Positions 19,541 through 30,810 of a stretch of 64,000 nt of DNA are shown here, piece by piece. The stretch lies in assembly GCF_028389875.1 (NCBI RefSeq), contig NW_026907675.1, forward strand, positions 5,084,001 to 5,148,000. Reading direction: 5' to 3'. Positions within the stretch are counted from its first letter, which is position 1. Each line of letters starts with the position of its first letter. Source of the DNA: Rhea pennata. Lineage: Eukaryota; Chordata; Aves; Rheiformes; Rheidae. The notes below the pieces were generated by a model that had not been told where the DNA came from, ran no database searches, and saw nothing but the letters and a program-made list of their open reading frames with translations. The position numbers were made by a program, and so were the translations under genes.

Positions 19541-19574
<34 letters not shown>
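19541..19574. repeat. (CA)n microsatellite
   Basis: About 17 CA units in a POLE pseudogene intron, followed by tgcacgca. Confidence 0.95.
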
Positions 19575-19576
<2 letters not shown>

Positions 19577-20569
19577 CACGCACCCTTTCTTTTCCTCTCT
19601 GTGCTAGGCAGGCTGTTGGGTTAGAATATGGCCCTGTGCCCACTACAACGGTTTGGTCTTATCCTGTCCTTTTACCTGCTGTCCAGGACAGTTCTCAAAC
19701 TCCCAATGACAGCCACCAGCAGACTGTATAAACAGAGTTAGTCGTTCAGGCTAGTGTGGGCAAGACGTAACTTCTGTACATAATGGCACACAACGGAGTA
19801 CCGAGTAGAAGTAGCACAACCAAAGATGGGGGTGCTAGTCCTTTCCTAGTAAGATGTAACTCATGATAGCAGTGCACAGAGATGGAAAAGGGACAGTATT
19901 CAAATACATCAACTGTAGGCATTTTATACAAATTTAACAGATAAAGATGCAGTTATACGGTACAGACGCAGCATTCGGTACCTCAGACAATCCATGTGGA
20001 TGCACTGCGGGGCTTTGTACTCTCCCTGGCTGCCCTTCTGAAATCCAATCTCCTGATACATATTAATTCCATGAGCTGCTGCTCTTGCTTCCACAAAAGG
20101 CCTGAGGAGAGAGACAATGCAGAAGAGAAGAAACAAAGCAGTCCCTTTCCTCCACCCCATCCCCACCCCAAGGGTTTCAGAACTGCTTTCTTGTAAGCTA
20201 CTTAATGAGGAATTTTTCTTGTGAATTCTCCTTTGCTCCAGACCTTAGCCGTGAGAGCTGGCCACAGGGAAAACTCCCTGTAGGGCAGAGCTACTGCAAG
20301 AAGGAAGCTGCTTGCTTACATCCTATACCAGGAGGCAGAACATTATGATCGAGTTTCCCTCGCTCCCCAAAGGCTTGGCTGCTCTGGTCTCCCTATTGTT
20401 CTGCAGTTCTCTTTTGACACTTTGCCTGTTCTCCAGTTACTGAGGTCATCAGTGTACAAACATTGCCAAATCAACAACAATCTAGAAGTAGCTCAGCAAT
20501 CCCAGGACCAACTGATGAGACTCTATAGAAGTTTGTATTTCAAAGCCAATAAACATAGCTCTGCTCAGG

Positions 20570-20591
20570 GAAAAAAAAAAAAAAAAAAAAA
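20570..20591. repeat. Poly(A) tract
   Basis: Uninterrupted A run in a POLE pseudogene intron. The flanks do not look like a retrocopy that I recognise. Confidence 0.9.
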
Positions 20592-21270
20592 GTTCTGAAT
20601 TCCACCTCCCCCTCTTCGACAGTCCTCTGCAGGCTGGCAATCCAAGACTCAGCCCAGCACTCCAGATAAAGAGCACATAATCAGGATGTAAACAGGTTCC
20701 CAAACTGGCTGGATAGTCTGTGTAGATAAGAACGCATGTGGCCGCTATGTGACCTCCAGACAAAGGACATACAGGCTGGTACCCAATCTCACCTCATGGC
20801 CTAGACAACATTTCCTTTTAGAAACCAGGTTAGTTTTCATTCCTGATCTTACCAGTCAAAGAAGTCTCCATCGTATGTGACAATGATAGTAGGTTTGGTC
20901 TCCTGGACATGTTCAAACCACCTCTGCATTAAATGAGCCTAGTATGCAACAGAGGATTAAAAAAAACCCAAAACAAAAAACATCTCCCCCACAAACACAA
21001 ACACTCAGCAAATTCACCTCCTGCAGGCAGGCACTGGATATAATACAACTGATGCAGTCCTTCCCCTCTGCTCTTGACCTAGCTAGAACCTGATCTGCCT
21101 CATCGTCACACCATGAAATGAAAGCACCACCAGCACTGTGACTGTCCGCTGTGCTCCCCAAAGATACACTCTATTGGGTGATAAGCTCTCTTTGGCCTAC
21201 AAGAGACCAAGGCAGATAAAAAGCAGCCTGATTTCCCAAGTAGAACCTACTTACCTCATCTGGTTCATTA

Positions 21271-21363
<93 letters not shown>

Positions 21364-22564
21364 CTAGAGAGTTGACAAAGGAAGAGTTACTGAGGACTCA
21401 GATCCCTGCTACACCAGGGACACGTTCCTGAACAACCGGAACACACTGCCTAAAGGATGAAATAGTCTTCCATCGATGCGATAATCCTTGCACAGCTTGA
21501 TAGGTAGAGCTTTTGTCAAGTGGGAACGGCTCTTTGGAGGTCACCTTCTGAACAACTGCTTACAATCAACTAAGGGTGCCAAAAGGGAGACAACTTAAGG
21601 ACTATACTCTCCAAATTACTACTGCCCCTCAAAGGGGCACCAGTAGCCTTAGCTGGGTTCTCCAACATACAAAACGAGGAAATCCTTATGCATCATTCAG
21701 ACTAGACTTCAATTTTATTTCCACAGCCATTACATATAGACCAAGCAACTAGCAACAAAGCAAGCCAGGGACCACATCGCCAAAGGTGACATGCTCGTTT
21801 GCTGTCTAGCATTTTGCTCCAAAGCATGAAGAAAAGAACTGTTGTTCCATTACCTGCCCATCAACCACATAGGAGATCATCATGATCCGGTCTGCCTCTG
21901 CATCAGGAAACTTCAAAGGGAGTTTGGTAGTTTCAATGTCAAAGGCAAGAACAACCGGATCCTGAATATGACCAAATACATTAAACTCAAATCAGCTTTA
22001 GAGTATGATTTAACGAGCAGTTCTCATCAGATTAACAACTAATTTACGTAAGTAGGTTTATGCACATCTCAGACCCAGCAGGCTTGACTGTAGGAGACAA
22101 GGTAGCAACAGTGGTACCCACTGATAATCAAACAGCAAAATTCATTAACAGGAGAGAACGGAATAACAAAAGCTTCTCTTTAATGCAACAACCCCCTTCG
22201 AGAAAGAGAGTCATCAGGATTGACAGCACGTGAGGAAACATTGCGCAGGCAAAAAACACTTATTACCTCTATGCCTTTATAATAAAGGTTTCTTATGGCA
22301 TTGGATTTATAAAGCATAACAACGAGTTTAAGAATAGTTGGGCACCCCAGGAATCACCTGGAACAAATGATGTACACCTCTCAGTTGGGCAGGAAGTGCT
22401 CACTTCACTAGATTCCTCTTCCTTTGAAATGGTTCAACTGAAATCAGACATCAGGTGTAGGAAACCAAAGAGAAAATTGGAATTCTCATTTGTACTTTTT
22501 AGTCTGTGTGACTAGGGGAATCCTAAGAAGCCCATGGGCCAGCCATCCTAAGGAGACCTCTTTC

Positions 22565-23272
22565 CTTGACAGCATAGACGTATAGACATTGCTCGCCTGG
22601 TCTCGCTCTCTGTTTTTCCTCACAGCAAGAGAGATCTCTTTCCGCACCTTCACCAAGTCATGCACCATGTGGAAGGATAACTTAATGTAGTTCTGCTTAA
22701 GATCCACCAAGTGATTTGGCTACAAAGCAACAAGACAGTGCCAGCTAAGGGTGGAAAAGAGTAATGAGGGAAAGGGGAAGACTGCTAACAGTAAGAAAGC
22801 GTTGGGAAGGCAAATTATACTGGCACACGTGGAAGAACTGGCCAAAGAAGAGGTAGTAATTGAATGGAAAGACTAGGAGTGAGAAGAGATGCTAGCAAGC
22901 ACGTAAGACACGCTGTGAAGAACATGTGAGCTATGCCAGTTCACACCAAGGGCCATCTTGTCTTGTTGTCTGTTTCCAAGCGCAATCACCAGTACACACC
23001 CAAGAAAGAGTAAATGTATAGTATCCCCCTCTGCCACAACACTCTTAATCTCCAACCATTTCTAGCTCAGGAAGTTTCTTGAGCATCCTGTGAAAAAGAC
23101 TATGTGCTGGAGCAGAACATATATTTTATTTACTATTACTATAATAAGCAATTACTATCAATAAGCAATAATTAGCCTATTCATGATATGCAATGCAAAC
23201 AGTGCTTGAAGATTAAAGGTAAGCATACTGCTTCCCTTTACTGCTTAGCCCCTTTCTACTCCACTTGAGCTC

Positions 23273-23303
<31 letters not shown>

Positions 23304-23434
23304 TAGTTATTCAATAGTACAGCAGGCAGAGGAATACTGACCAGATCCAAATCTTCTTTGGGCACAGTTCCCAGCTTTGAAATGTTCCCTTGAAACTTCT
23401 TGGAGAGGAAGGATGACACTTCTCGTTCACAGCC
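22565..23434 (-). pseudogene. POLE: POLE pseudogene exons, N-terminal domain
   Basis: Exon 23342-23434 encodes [16 protein letters not shown] and ends VPKEDLDL, with good cag acceptor and gtcagt donor. Exon 22565-22719 begins [17 protein letters not shown] and contains [10 protein letters not shown], with a tag acceptor. Its expected donor reads GA (AAG|gaaaga) where GT is required. The exons that should follow, about 70 codons joining this to [10 protein letters not shown], were not found between 21962 and 22564. That stretch looks like plain intron, so these exons appear deleted or decayed beyond recognition. Confidence 0.85.
23275..23302. repeat. (GAAA)n microsatellite
   Basis: Six to seven gaaa units, in the intron just downstream of the GCEREVSSF exon of the POLE pseudogene. 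Confidence 0.95.
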
Positions 23435-24068
23435 CTGCAAAGAAACTGGAGAATGAGCAACAAAGCCAGACACTTCTCCAGAGGAGAAGACAAGCTCACA
23501 AGAGGTTCTGGCACTAGTGTCCTCAATTGTGAGGGGAGGACACGAGGCTGTCCTGAAATCCTGGCCGTCTGGAAATCTGTTCCTTCACACTGGGGCTCTC
23601 TTTGATCGTCAATTCACAGCACCGTCAGAACAAACCCAGTTTTGCAGCACGAGCAGGATCAAGACGAGATGAGAGGGGAAATTTACCCCTGTTTGGGCTT
23701 AGAAGAAATGAAATAGGCTCCAGAGATCAATTTTAGGACAAAAAAAGAACAGGAAAAATATGACAGCTCCTTGAAGGGATAATTCATCACATAACAAACC
23801 AACCTCCCTCTAAGAAACCTTAGTGGAGCCACCATACTGATACAGCTGCTTCCCATCTCAGGTCTTCTCTAACAGCTCTGACAAAACCACCAACAGAAGC
23901 ACTGGAGCTGTATTTTTCTCCTACCAACCCAAGAAGATGGTCGGTCACAAGGCCTCTCAGCTGACTGGGGGACCCTTCAAGTCAAACCTGCCCTTGTCTC
24001 TGGGACCTCGGCCACTAGTTTACTCAAGACCCCGCTTGCCAGTGCGCAGCTTCCAAGTCCATACTCGC

Positions 24069-25083
24069 CTTCTGGGTAGCGATGTAGAAATACGGCTTAT
24101 AGGGCAGGGCCACCCAGGAGAAATCAAAACCAGTGAACATTGCGCGACCCCGCAGCCAAGGTGAGAAACCAACCCAACGGTTCCCAACGGAAGCAACGGG
24201 CACCGCGCTGCCCTTGCTGCGCGTTGCTGGCATTTGTGCGCCACATACACATCCCTGCATCTCTACAGCACCCACCTTGGCCCCCAAGGGTCCCAGGTGG
24301 ACCCAGCGTAGGGCAGACAGCGCTGCTGCCTTGTGGGTGATGCCTGGGGCCCAGAACAGCCAAACCGGTGGGGGCAGGCAGGACGCCCAGCCCGGGCACC
24401 AGCGCTGCGCTGGAGGAACGGGATGCACCTCGAAGCAGGTCCCATCCTCCGGGATGAAGTAGTCCACAGCGCTCACCAGCCGCCGGTCCTCGCCCAGCAC
24501 CTCCGTCTGCACATGCACATGGCCTGTTACGACACACGACCCCCCCGCCCCCTCCCACCCCAGTCCTACCGGGTGCCTGTCAGTGACACCTCCCCTGCCC
24601 CAGTCCTACTGGGTGTCTATTGGTGACACCTCCCCTCACACCCAGGTCCTACCGGGTGCCTGTCGGAGACATCTCCCCCTCCCGTCGGTGACATTCGCCC
24701 CCCGTCCTACAAGGTGCATGTCGGTGACCCCCCCATCGTTGTCCCCCCTAGTCCTACCAGGTGCCTGTGGGTGACACCCCCCGCCGGTGACATCCCCCCC
24801 CGGCCCAGTCCTACCGGGTGCATGTTGATGAGCCAGCCCGTGCGCTCGCCAGGCTCCGTGGGCCGCTCCGTGCGCTGCGAGCGCTCCAGGCGCTTGAGGG
24901 AGGACAGCGAGGAGCCATCGTCCCTGCAGGACGCCGCGCCGCCAGCCGCCGCCCAGTCCCCGCCGCGACCCACCCCACCCCACACACACACCTCCCGCTG
25001 CCGCCTGGCCCCAGTGCTCACTGCCCCCCCCAGCCGCCGCCGCCGCCGCCGCCGCCCGGCTCCGCGCCGCCCCGCAGCACCAT
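24069..25083 (-). pseudogene. POLE: POLE pseudogene exons 1-4 (N-terminus)
   Basis: Exon 1 is 25022-25083 (starts MVLRGG, then a glycine run). Exon 2 is 24815-24923 and contains LKRLERSQ and TGWLINMHP, but lacks about nine residues found before PGE in human POLE, an in-frame 27-bp loss. Exon 3 is 24429-24506 (TEVLGEDRRLVSAVDYF), one codon short. Exon 4 is 24069-24113 (VALPYKPYFYIATQK). Phases of exons 1-2 match (CA + G). Exon 4 is damaged at both ends: the acceptor reads tcctgg instead of ...ag, and the donor is GC (gcgagt) instead of GT. Identity is certain from the peptides; the exon-1 assignment rests on the MxLR start and phase agreement. Confidence 0.85.
24560..24830. repeat. Minisatellite built on the POLE exon-2 splice donor
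   Basis: Six imperfect copies, 40-60 bp apart, of a unit with core gtcctaccgggtgc(c/a)tgt and a tail near ggtgacacctcccc. Cores start near 24563, 24603, 24646, 24704, 24750 and 24808. The last copy is the end of POLE exon 2 itself: on the minus strand it reads ATGCACCCG|gtaggac, which is the exon end and splice donor. The other copies thus carry donor-like sequences inside the intron. Confidence 0.75.
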
Positions 25084-25780
25084 CCCGCCCCGCGCGCTGC
25101 CCCCACCTCCCGCCAGCGGGAAGCCTGCCAGCCCCGCCTCCCCAGGGAGAGCACCAATCAGAGAGCGGCACCGCAGCCAATGGTCGCTCTCTTCCTCGAC
25201 CTCTGCCCCGCAGCACGGCGGCTGCGCTGGCCACGCCCCTCGCGGCACCTTCCCGGGCAGGCCCCGCCCCCGCCCCGGCTGCCGCTGCCGCGCACGCGCC
25301 TGCGCGGCGGCGCCCGGCGCGGCCCGACCTGGCCCGGCCCGGCCCGGCCCGGCGTGTGGTGGGGCGGCGGCGCTGCGCGGGAAGCGGCTGCTGCTCCCGA
25401 AGCGGCGCCGTCACGGGGGCAGTTGCGGACCGGCGCCGCCGTCCTGGCCGCCTCTCCAGGTAGCCCTCCGGTTGCGAGGGAGCTGGGAGCCGGCTGCGCC
25501 CCCGAGGAGCCCTGGCCGGCCTTGAGGCGCGTGCCGGGCTCCTTGGGCCGTGCGAGTCTTCCTGCCTGGAGGCCGGACGGGCTGCGGGGAGCCGTCGGGG
25601 GCCGAGGCGCAGCGTGCGAGCTCCGTCCTTGCTGCGCTTTGGCGGGTCAGGCTGAAGCCCTGGCGGGCTGCGCGGAGCAGGCCTGGCATGGGCTCGGCGA
25701 GCCTGGCCCGCCCCGTCTCGCTGAGGTGCCGCCCGGCCGTTCAGGGCGCGGGAGGGAGCTGGCCGCTGAAGCTGGCTGGT
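24880..25780. other. CpG island
   Basis: About 900 bp of dense CpG, including runs of GCC/CGG (25030-25080) and a CGGCC repeat near 25330-25355, against a much more AT-rich background to either side. It covers the POLE pseudogene's first exon and promoter. CpG density is still high, so the island has not eroded much by deamination, which suggests recent germline hypomethylation. Confidence 0.8.
25084..25260 (-). promoter_or_regulatory. POLE-type TATA-less CpG promoter with two CCAAT boxes
   Basis: Immediately upstream of the presumed POLE ATG (25083). CCAAT motifs (plus-strand reading) lie at 25154-25158 and 25177-25181, 71-98 bp from the ATG, in very CpG-rich sequence without a TATA box. 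This is typical of housekeeping replication genes. An NRF1-like alternating GC element (gcgcacgcgcctgcgc) sits near 25289-25305. In human the same promoter region also serves the divergent neighbour PXMP2, but no PXMP2 exon was recognised to the right. Confidence 0.55.
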
Positions 25781-25783
25781 TTG

Positions 25784-28700
25784 CAGTGAAACAGCAAGCA
25801 GCACTGCGGTCAGTCTGTGGAGTCACTGCCTGGGAGAAGAGAAGAGGGGCAGGTGCTCTGCAGGGACCCTAAAAAAAATGTCTCAGACGTCGGAAAACTG
25901 CACTGTGGAGGTCGTGCACAGGAAGCGCTTTCTGCACGGCTGTACGAACCGTGTGTTTGGGGTTTTAAGCATATGCAGTGTGGAAATCGGGAGGCTCCTG
26001 GGAAGTTTCTTTCTGGGCCCCAGCCAGCTGCGAGCCGGCACTGCCAGCTTGAGCAGCCCGGATTGCGTTGTCCTTCCGTGGTGCTCGGGCGGTGTTGGGA
26101 GCACGTAGGAAGCACCGCTGCCTTTTGCCCAGGCTGTGCTCTGTCAGCGGCCCCTTGGGCACAGCCCCTGCTACTAAAGCAAGCCTCTTCTGTGTTGGCC
26201 GTTGCTAAGGCTTTTGTAAATAAACTAGGAGGAGCACACTGTTTTTTTGAATTTCCTTGTTTGTATTCAGTTGAACTTCTTGAACTGGATCCTTTCTAAT
26301 GACCCAATACTAGTATTATTTTAATAAGAGTGTAAATTACCAAAGTTGATTTTTTTTTTCCAGATATGAATGTCATCATTATAAGATAGATGGGATGTAC
26401 AGGGTTTGTGCTTCCTCATCATAATTAAATAAGCAAATATTAAAGAAAAACGTGGGGAGAAAACAGGTGGTTAACATAAATCTGATTTTAACCAAAACTG
26501 TGACCACTGAGTTGCTGAGGACTTCTCAGTGGGGGATGTTTTGGAAGGAAGGGCACTTTCTTTCTCTCTCCCCAAACTGTACTGCCAGCCATCTGTTGAT
26601 AATTATTGTCCAGTCTCTGCTGAGAACTTGTGATAGTTAATATTTCCTCACCGCTTGAACAAATAAGCGATAATCACTGCAAGGTACTTGACCACAGGAG
26701 TAGAAAGATGAATAGCATGGAAGAGTCAGTGTATACCTTGGTTTGTGAAACAACTCAGTTTTCTATTAGTGATTATGACAAATTCAAATTCTTGAGGACT
26801 TGGAGAATGAGTACGTTGAGTTACATAGTATCTCTGGAAAACATAAGTCAAAAGATCAAAATTATCAAAAATCTTAAAAATTCTCCATTCCTGTTTGTTT
26901 CGTATTATTTTTAATTTACTTTATCCTTTCTCAGAGGAAATATTGAATGTTTATAGCTAAGCTGGGGATAGCTCACTTCATTGCAATGTTTATTCTCTTA
27001 ACCTGTCAAATCTTTATAGTTTTATTGAGCCCTATGTAACAGGAGAGCAGAAATCATTAACTCTGGTTTAAAAATGGCCTCTGAAACTGTCCAAAATCAT
27101 TGTTGAGATTTTGTTTTTCTTTTTTCAGTTATGTTAATAATACATACTAATAGGCTATGCCTTTAGTTCAAAGACCTGTAGGTTTACAAATAACAGCTCT
27201 TTCAACTTTGTAATACTCTTGATGTGATAGCTTCTAAGTTTGTCTAAGAGTGGTCTGGGAATCTTTTTTCTTTTTTTTCTTTTTTTTTCTTTTTTTTTCT
27301 TTTTTTCTTTTCTTTTTTTTTTTTTTTTTGAGGCTTCACAGTTGGACTTTTTCTGTCTCTACAGTGACAATCTCTGTGAACCTCATTGCTCAGTTTTTTC
27401 CCAACACGTAAAACTCAAGATTTTAAAAACTTATTTCTGGACCCACAGAAAACTTAAGATCTTAGCTCTTTGAAAACCCACTCCCTTTCAAAATGCCACA
27501 GAGTACGTTTTGCTGATAGCAAGAAAAATGTGTGTTGCTATTGAAATGGCTTTGGGTAATTTGATCAAAATGTCATCAGGCCTGATCCATTTGGGTGGAT
27601 CCATTTGGCTTGCAGGGCTTGCCAGGTTGCTCTGTACCGCAGCGCTACCGCAAAGCATGCTGAGTTGATGTCTCCTGAGCATTGAGTCAAGGCACTGGAG
27701 TTGAGAAGTGGATCCCTTGGGTGCCTTTGGGTGCACAGGTGTTTCTCTCCAGTAGACCACATCTGTTCCTCTTGCTGTGGCCCAGGGCTGTGTCTCGGCA
27801 TTCCTGCCTCTCCTCGCCAGCACAGCAAGGCCAGGGCTGGCCCCACAGCACGTTCAGGCACACAATTGCCTGCAATGACTGTGAGCAACACACTCCACCC
27901 AGAGCCCTGCAGGCAACGCCAGGATCCCCTACCTTGCCTGGCAGACTGTGCTCCCGAGACTCTTTCCCCACAGGCACGCATGCGACACAAGGCTCTTCCC
28001 AGAGCCCAGACCCTCCGCAGGGCGTTTCCCACCTTGCAGCCCCAGTGCCTGCCATACTGCCGCACACCCTCTGGCTCCAGCAGCGCTCTCTGTCCCACTC
28101 TTGGAAGCCAAGCCAAGCCAAGGCTGCCACGTGAGGTGACAGTGGGCTAAGCAGAGGCTGCAGGCAGGAAAACACCTCTGTCACCACCACCTTCCCCACA
28201 ATCCCCGCTCCAGCAGCATCACACTTTGGCATGCTCATACTGCTGTCCAGCCCAAAGGCTTCATCAGTGGCAAGGGTAGGAGGAGAAGCTGCTCTCTGCA
28301 GAGAGCCCTCAAAACCCGCACACCTGGACCCAATCCCAGGCTGGCACCCTGCATCTTGCAGTTGGGCTGCTAGGGTATGGCTCTGACGAGTTCCCGCTGG
28401 CGTCTCTCTGCCATGCATGTCTCCACTCTGTCTGAACCCTGCTGGTACCTCCGCCACCTCCTGTGGAGCAACTCTCTGCAGTTCAGGGCCACCAGACAAG
28501 GAAGAGCTACCTTTTCCCTGCTTTAACCCATTCTGCCACCAGTTTCACTGCGTCCCTCCAGTTCCCCTGCAACATTTGGTGAACAGGAGCTCGACACACA
28601 GCTCACCCACTACTTTCTTGGTCCTGTAGCCTGCATCGGCCCTTTCTCCTCTCCTCGAACCTGGCAACCAGATGTCCTACCTCTGCTCCCCAACCCTTCC

Positions 28701-29084
28701 TGCAGCCTCTGTCTGTCCCCTGCTGGCAGCCCTGTGCCTTGCCTGCCAGTCCCTTCCCTCGCCTCCAAGCCCTGTCCCTCATCTGCAGCCCCCGTCCCCT
28801 GCCTGCAGCCCCCATCCCTCGCCTGCAGCCTCTTTCCTCTGCCTGCTGCCCCACCCGTGGTGCTGTGCTGTGAGTGCCAGCTCCAGACTTCTCCACTTGC
28901 GTCCGTGCTGACCATGCCCGTCCCTCACCGTGGTCCCCATGGCACAGCAGGGGTTGCGTCTGTGCTGGGCTGGGGCTGTGTGGCAGCTGTGGGGCATCGT
29001 TGGTGGTGGGGTGGGGGGGGGTCAGTCCTTATCGCTCCAGTGGTTCCCCGAGCTGTGCCATGCCGTGCCATGCCGTGCTGTGCC
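25784..29084. other. Spacer between POLE promoter and P2RX2-like exon 1, no gene recognised
   Basis: 25.8-26.2 kb is the fading edge of the CpG island. About 26.25-27.55 kb is markedly AT-rich and includes a pyrimidine-rich low-complexity tract (27263-27330, T runs with interspersed C). From 27.6 kb the DNA becomes GC-rich. The open frames there are long only because of composition, with no domain I recognise and no consistent splice structure. A degenerate C-rich tandem array with unit cctgcagcccc lies at about 28730-28860. PXMP2, the human neighbour on this side of POLE, was looked for and not seen. Confidence 0.6.
27263..27330. repeat. T-rich low-complexity tract
   Basis: Runs of 8-18 T separated by single C. 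No tail-linked retrotransposon is evident next to it. Confidence 0.9.
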
Positions 29085-30522
29085 ATGCTGATCACGCCAG
29101 CAATGGGTGCCCGGGATTGCCTGTGGGCGCTGTGCAGCTACTCCACCCCACAGGTGATGGTGGTGAGGAATGGGCACCTCGGCACCACGCACCGTGCGCT
29201 GCAGCTCCTCGTCCTGCTTTACTTGGTCAGGCGAGTGCGGGGCTGGGAGCTGCTGCCTCCCGGTGGGGCATCGCTGCCGCACGGTTTATCCCTGCTCCGC
29301 ACACAGCCCCTGCGCAGCCCCACAAGTTGCCAGGGCAGCTTCTCTTGCCTCTGCTGGGAGAGGGGGAAGGCGATTTCAGCTAAAGCCATAGTGCTGCAAG
29401 AGGCGGGGGGCGCAGTGTCTCTGTCCTACCCTGATGGTGATCTCCCCGTGCCCTGTCCCATTGCTCCAGTCCCTTCACATCCTGCTCTTAGGGCCACTTT
29501 TCTTGTACGCCCCCGACTGGGACCCCTGCAGGGGTGCTGTCCCTGAGCCTTGTCCCATTTTTCCCACGTGGCCTGCACACCTGTGGATAGCACGACTGCA
29601 GCTTGGCAATGCTGGATCCCAGGGATTTCTACGTCTGCAGGAGATGGGTAATGCTTGGCTGCTGAAGGAAGTGGGTGGCAGAGCTCTGCCTGTGCTTTCT
29701 GCCAACCGCGAAGGCCTGCCCTGCGCAGGCGAGGTAGCCGTGAGGTGCAAATCCCAGGCCAGGGAGGCTGGCTCTCCTGAGACTGCCCTGCTGGGGCGCT
29801 CTGCTTGCCTGTGCAGAGCAGCATGGCAAGGGCTATTTGCAGGTGGCTGCCGCGGCTCCTCTGTGGCACTGAGGACCTGACGCTGGCCTCATCCCATCCC
29901 TGCCTTTGGGATGCTTTCACCTTTCCTGAGCTGTGCAAAGCCCAGATTAGCAGGTACTGCTGGCAGCCAGAGAGAGCAGGGTGTTGGTGCTTGCCCTGGC
30001 ACGACTCTCCACACACCACCTCCACCCTCTCCTGTGCCACAAAGCAGCTATGCTGGAGCCTATGCTCTCCAGAAGCTGCTTGGGACAAGGTGACGGAGGG
30101 GCCATGCCCGCAGGCTGCGGGAGATACCGCAGAGACCGTGGGCATGTGTTGCTGTACAGGGCAAGGCGAGTGTGGCAGCTCTCTCTTAGCTGTCTGTCCA
30201 CTCTGCCTGCCTTTGGTGGCTCTGAGATTACCTCCTTGCCCACATATTGCCCCATACCATGATCTCCTGGAAGCGTGACTGGAAGTGGAGCAGAGGGATA
30301 GGAAAGAGAAAGCGCAGCTGGAGCATTGCAGTGCCAGATCCCAGGGACTTCCAGAGCTGCAGGAGATGGATGACACGTTTCTGGTGAACAAAGTAGCCGA
30401 GCAGAGCCCTTCCCATCCTGCCTGCTGCCCTCAAATACCTCAAACAGCAGCAGAGCCCTGTGTCTCCTAGCCCCATGTGCTGGTGCCCACAGATGGTGCT
30501 AGGGAGCACCTGTTCCACTCCG

Positions 30523-30810
30523 GTTCCCGGGGGCCAAGTGTCCGCTTTGGCAAGGCAGCACTAACACACACACACACACACACAAGCACCCTTCACCAGC
30601 AAGCAGTTTATTCATAAATACTTACAAAGAGACCGACCCAATGGAAATCTCGAGAAGGACCACTCCAATGCTTGTCCCAATCATCTACATGATGAGAGAG
30701 AGAGAGTTGGCAGGTACAATCCTTTTGGGCGTTCCCGAGGAGGCAACTTGGCCCTCTGTTGTGTAGCAACTTCCCTCTCCTTTAGAAAAATTCCGGTATT
30801 TATGGTTATT
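30523..30810 (-). mobile_element. LTR-like element, copy 1
   Basis: About 280 bp homologous (roughly 80% by eye) to 47965-48250. Read on the minus strand it has LTR order: TATA-like cataaata near 30797-30804, AATAAA at 30612-30607, and an end ..CA at about 30539, followed by ttggcccccgggaacc, which could be a primer-binding site. It lies inside a long intron of the P2RX2-like gene, in antisense. No gag or pol sequence adjoins it. A non-LTR origin remains possible. Confidence 0.5.
30563..30583. repeat. (AC)n microsatellite inside LTR-like element
   Basis: About ten AC units near the left end of the LTR-like repeat; the partner copy at 48 kb has only a short ctctcacacac here. Confidence 0.9.

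Noticed and set aside
24707..25872. Very long overlapping open frames on both strands
   Set aside because: Extreme GC content removes stop codons in all frames. Only the POLE exons 1-2 peptides within it have homology.
25784..29084. Search for PXMP2, the divergent neighbour of human POLE
   Set aside because: No exon resembling the PXMP2 membrane protein was found in this interval on the plus strand.
29598..30420. Two similar ~70-bp segments (around gatcccagggatttc and gatcccagggacttc) about 720 bp apart
   Set aside because: Too short and diverged to define an element; probably a local duplication within the P2RX2-like intron.
30530..30545. ttcccgggggcca, checked as part of a tRNA gene
   Set aside because: No acceptor stem partner, D-arm or anticodon arm is found upstream; it fits better as the complement of a retroelement primer site.
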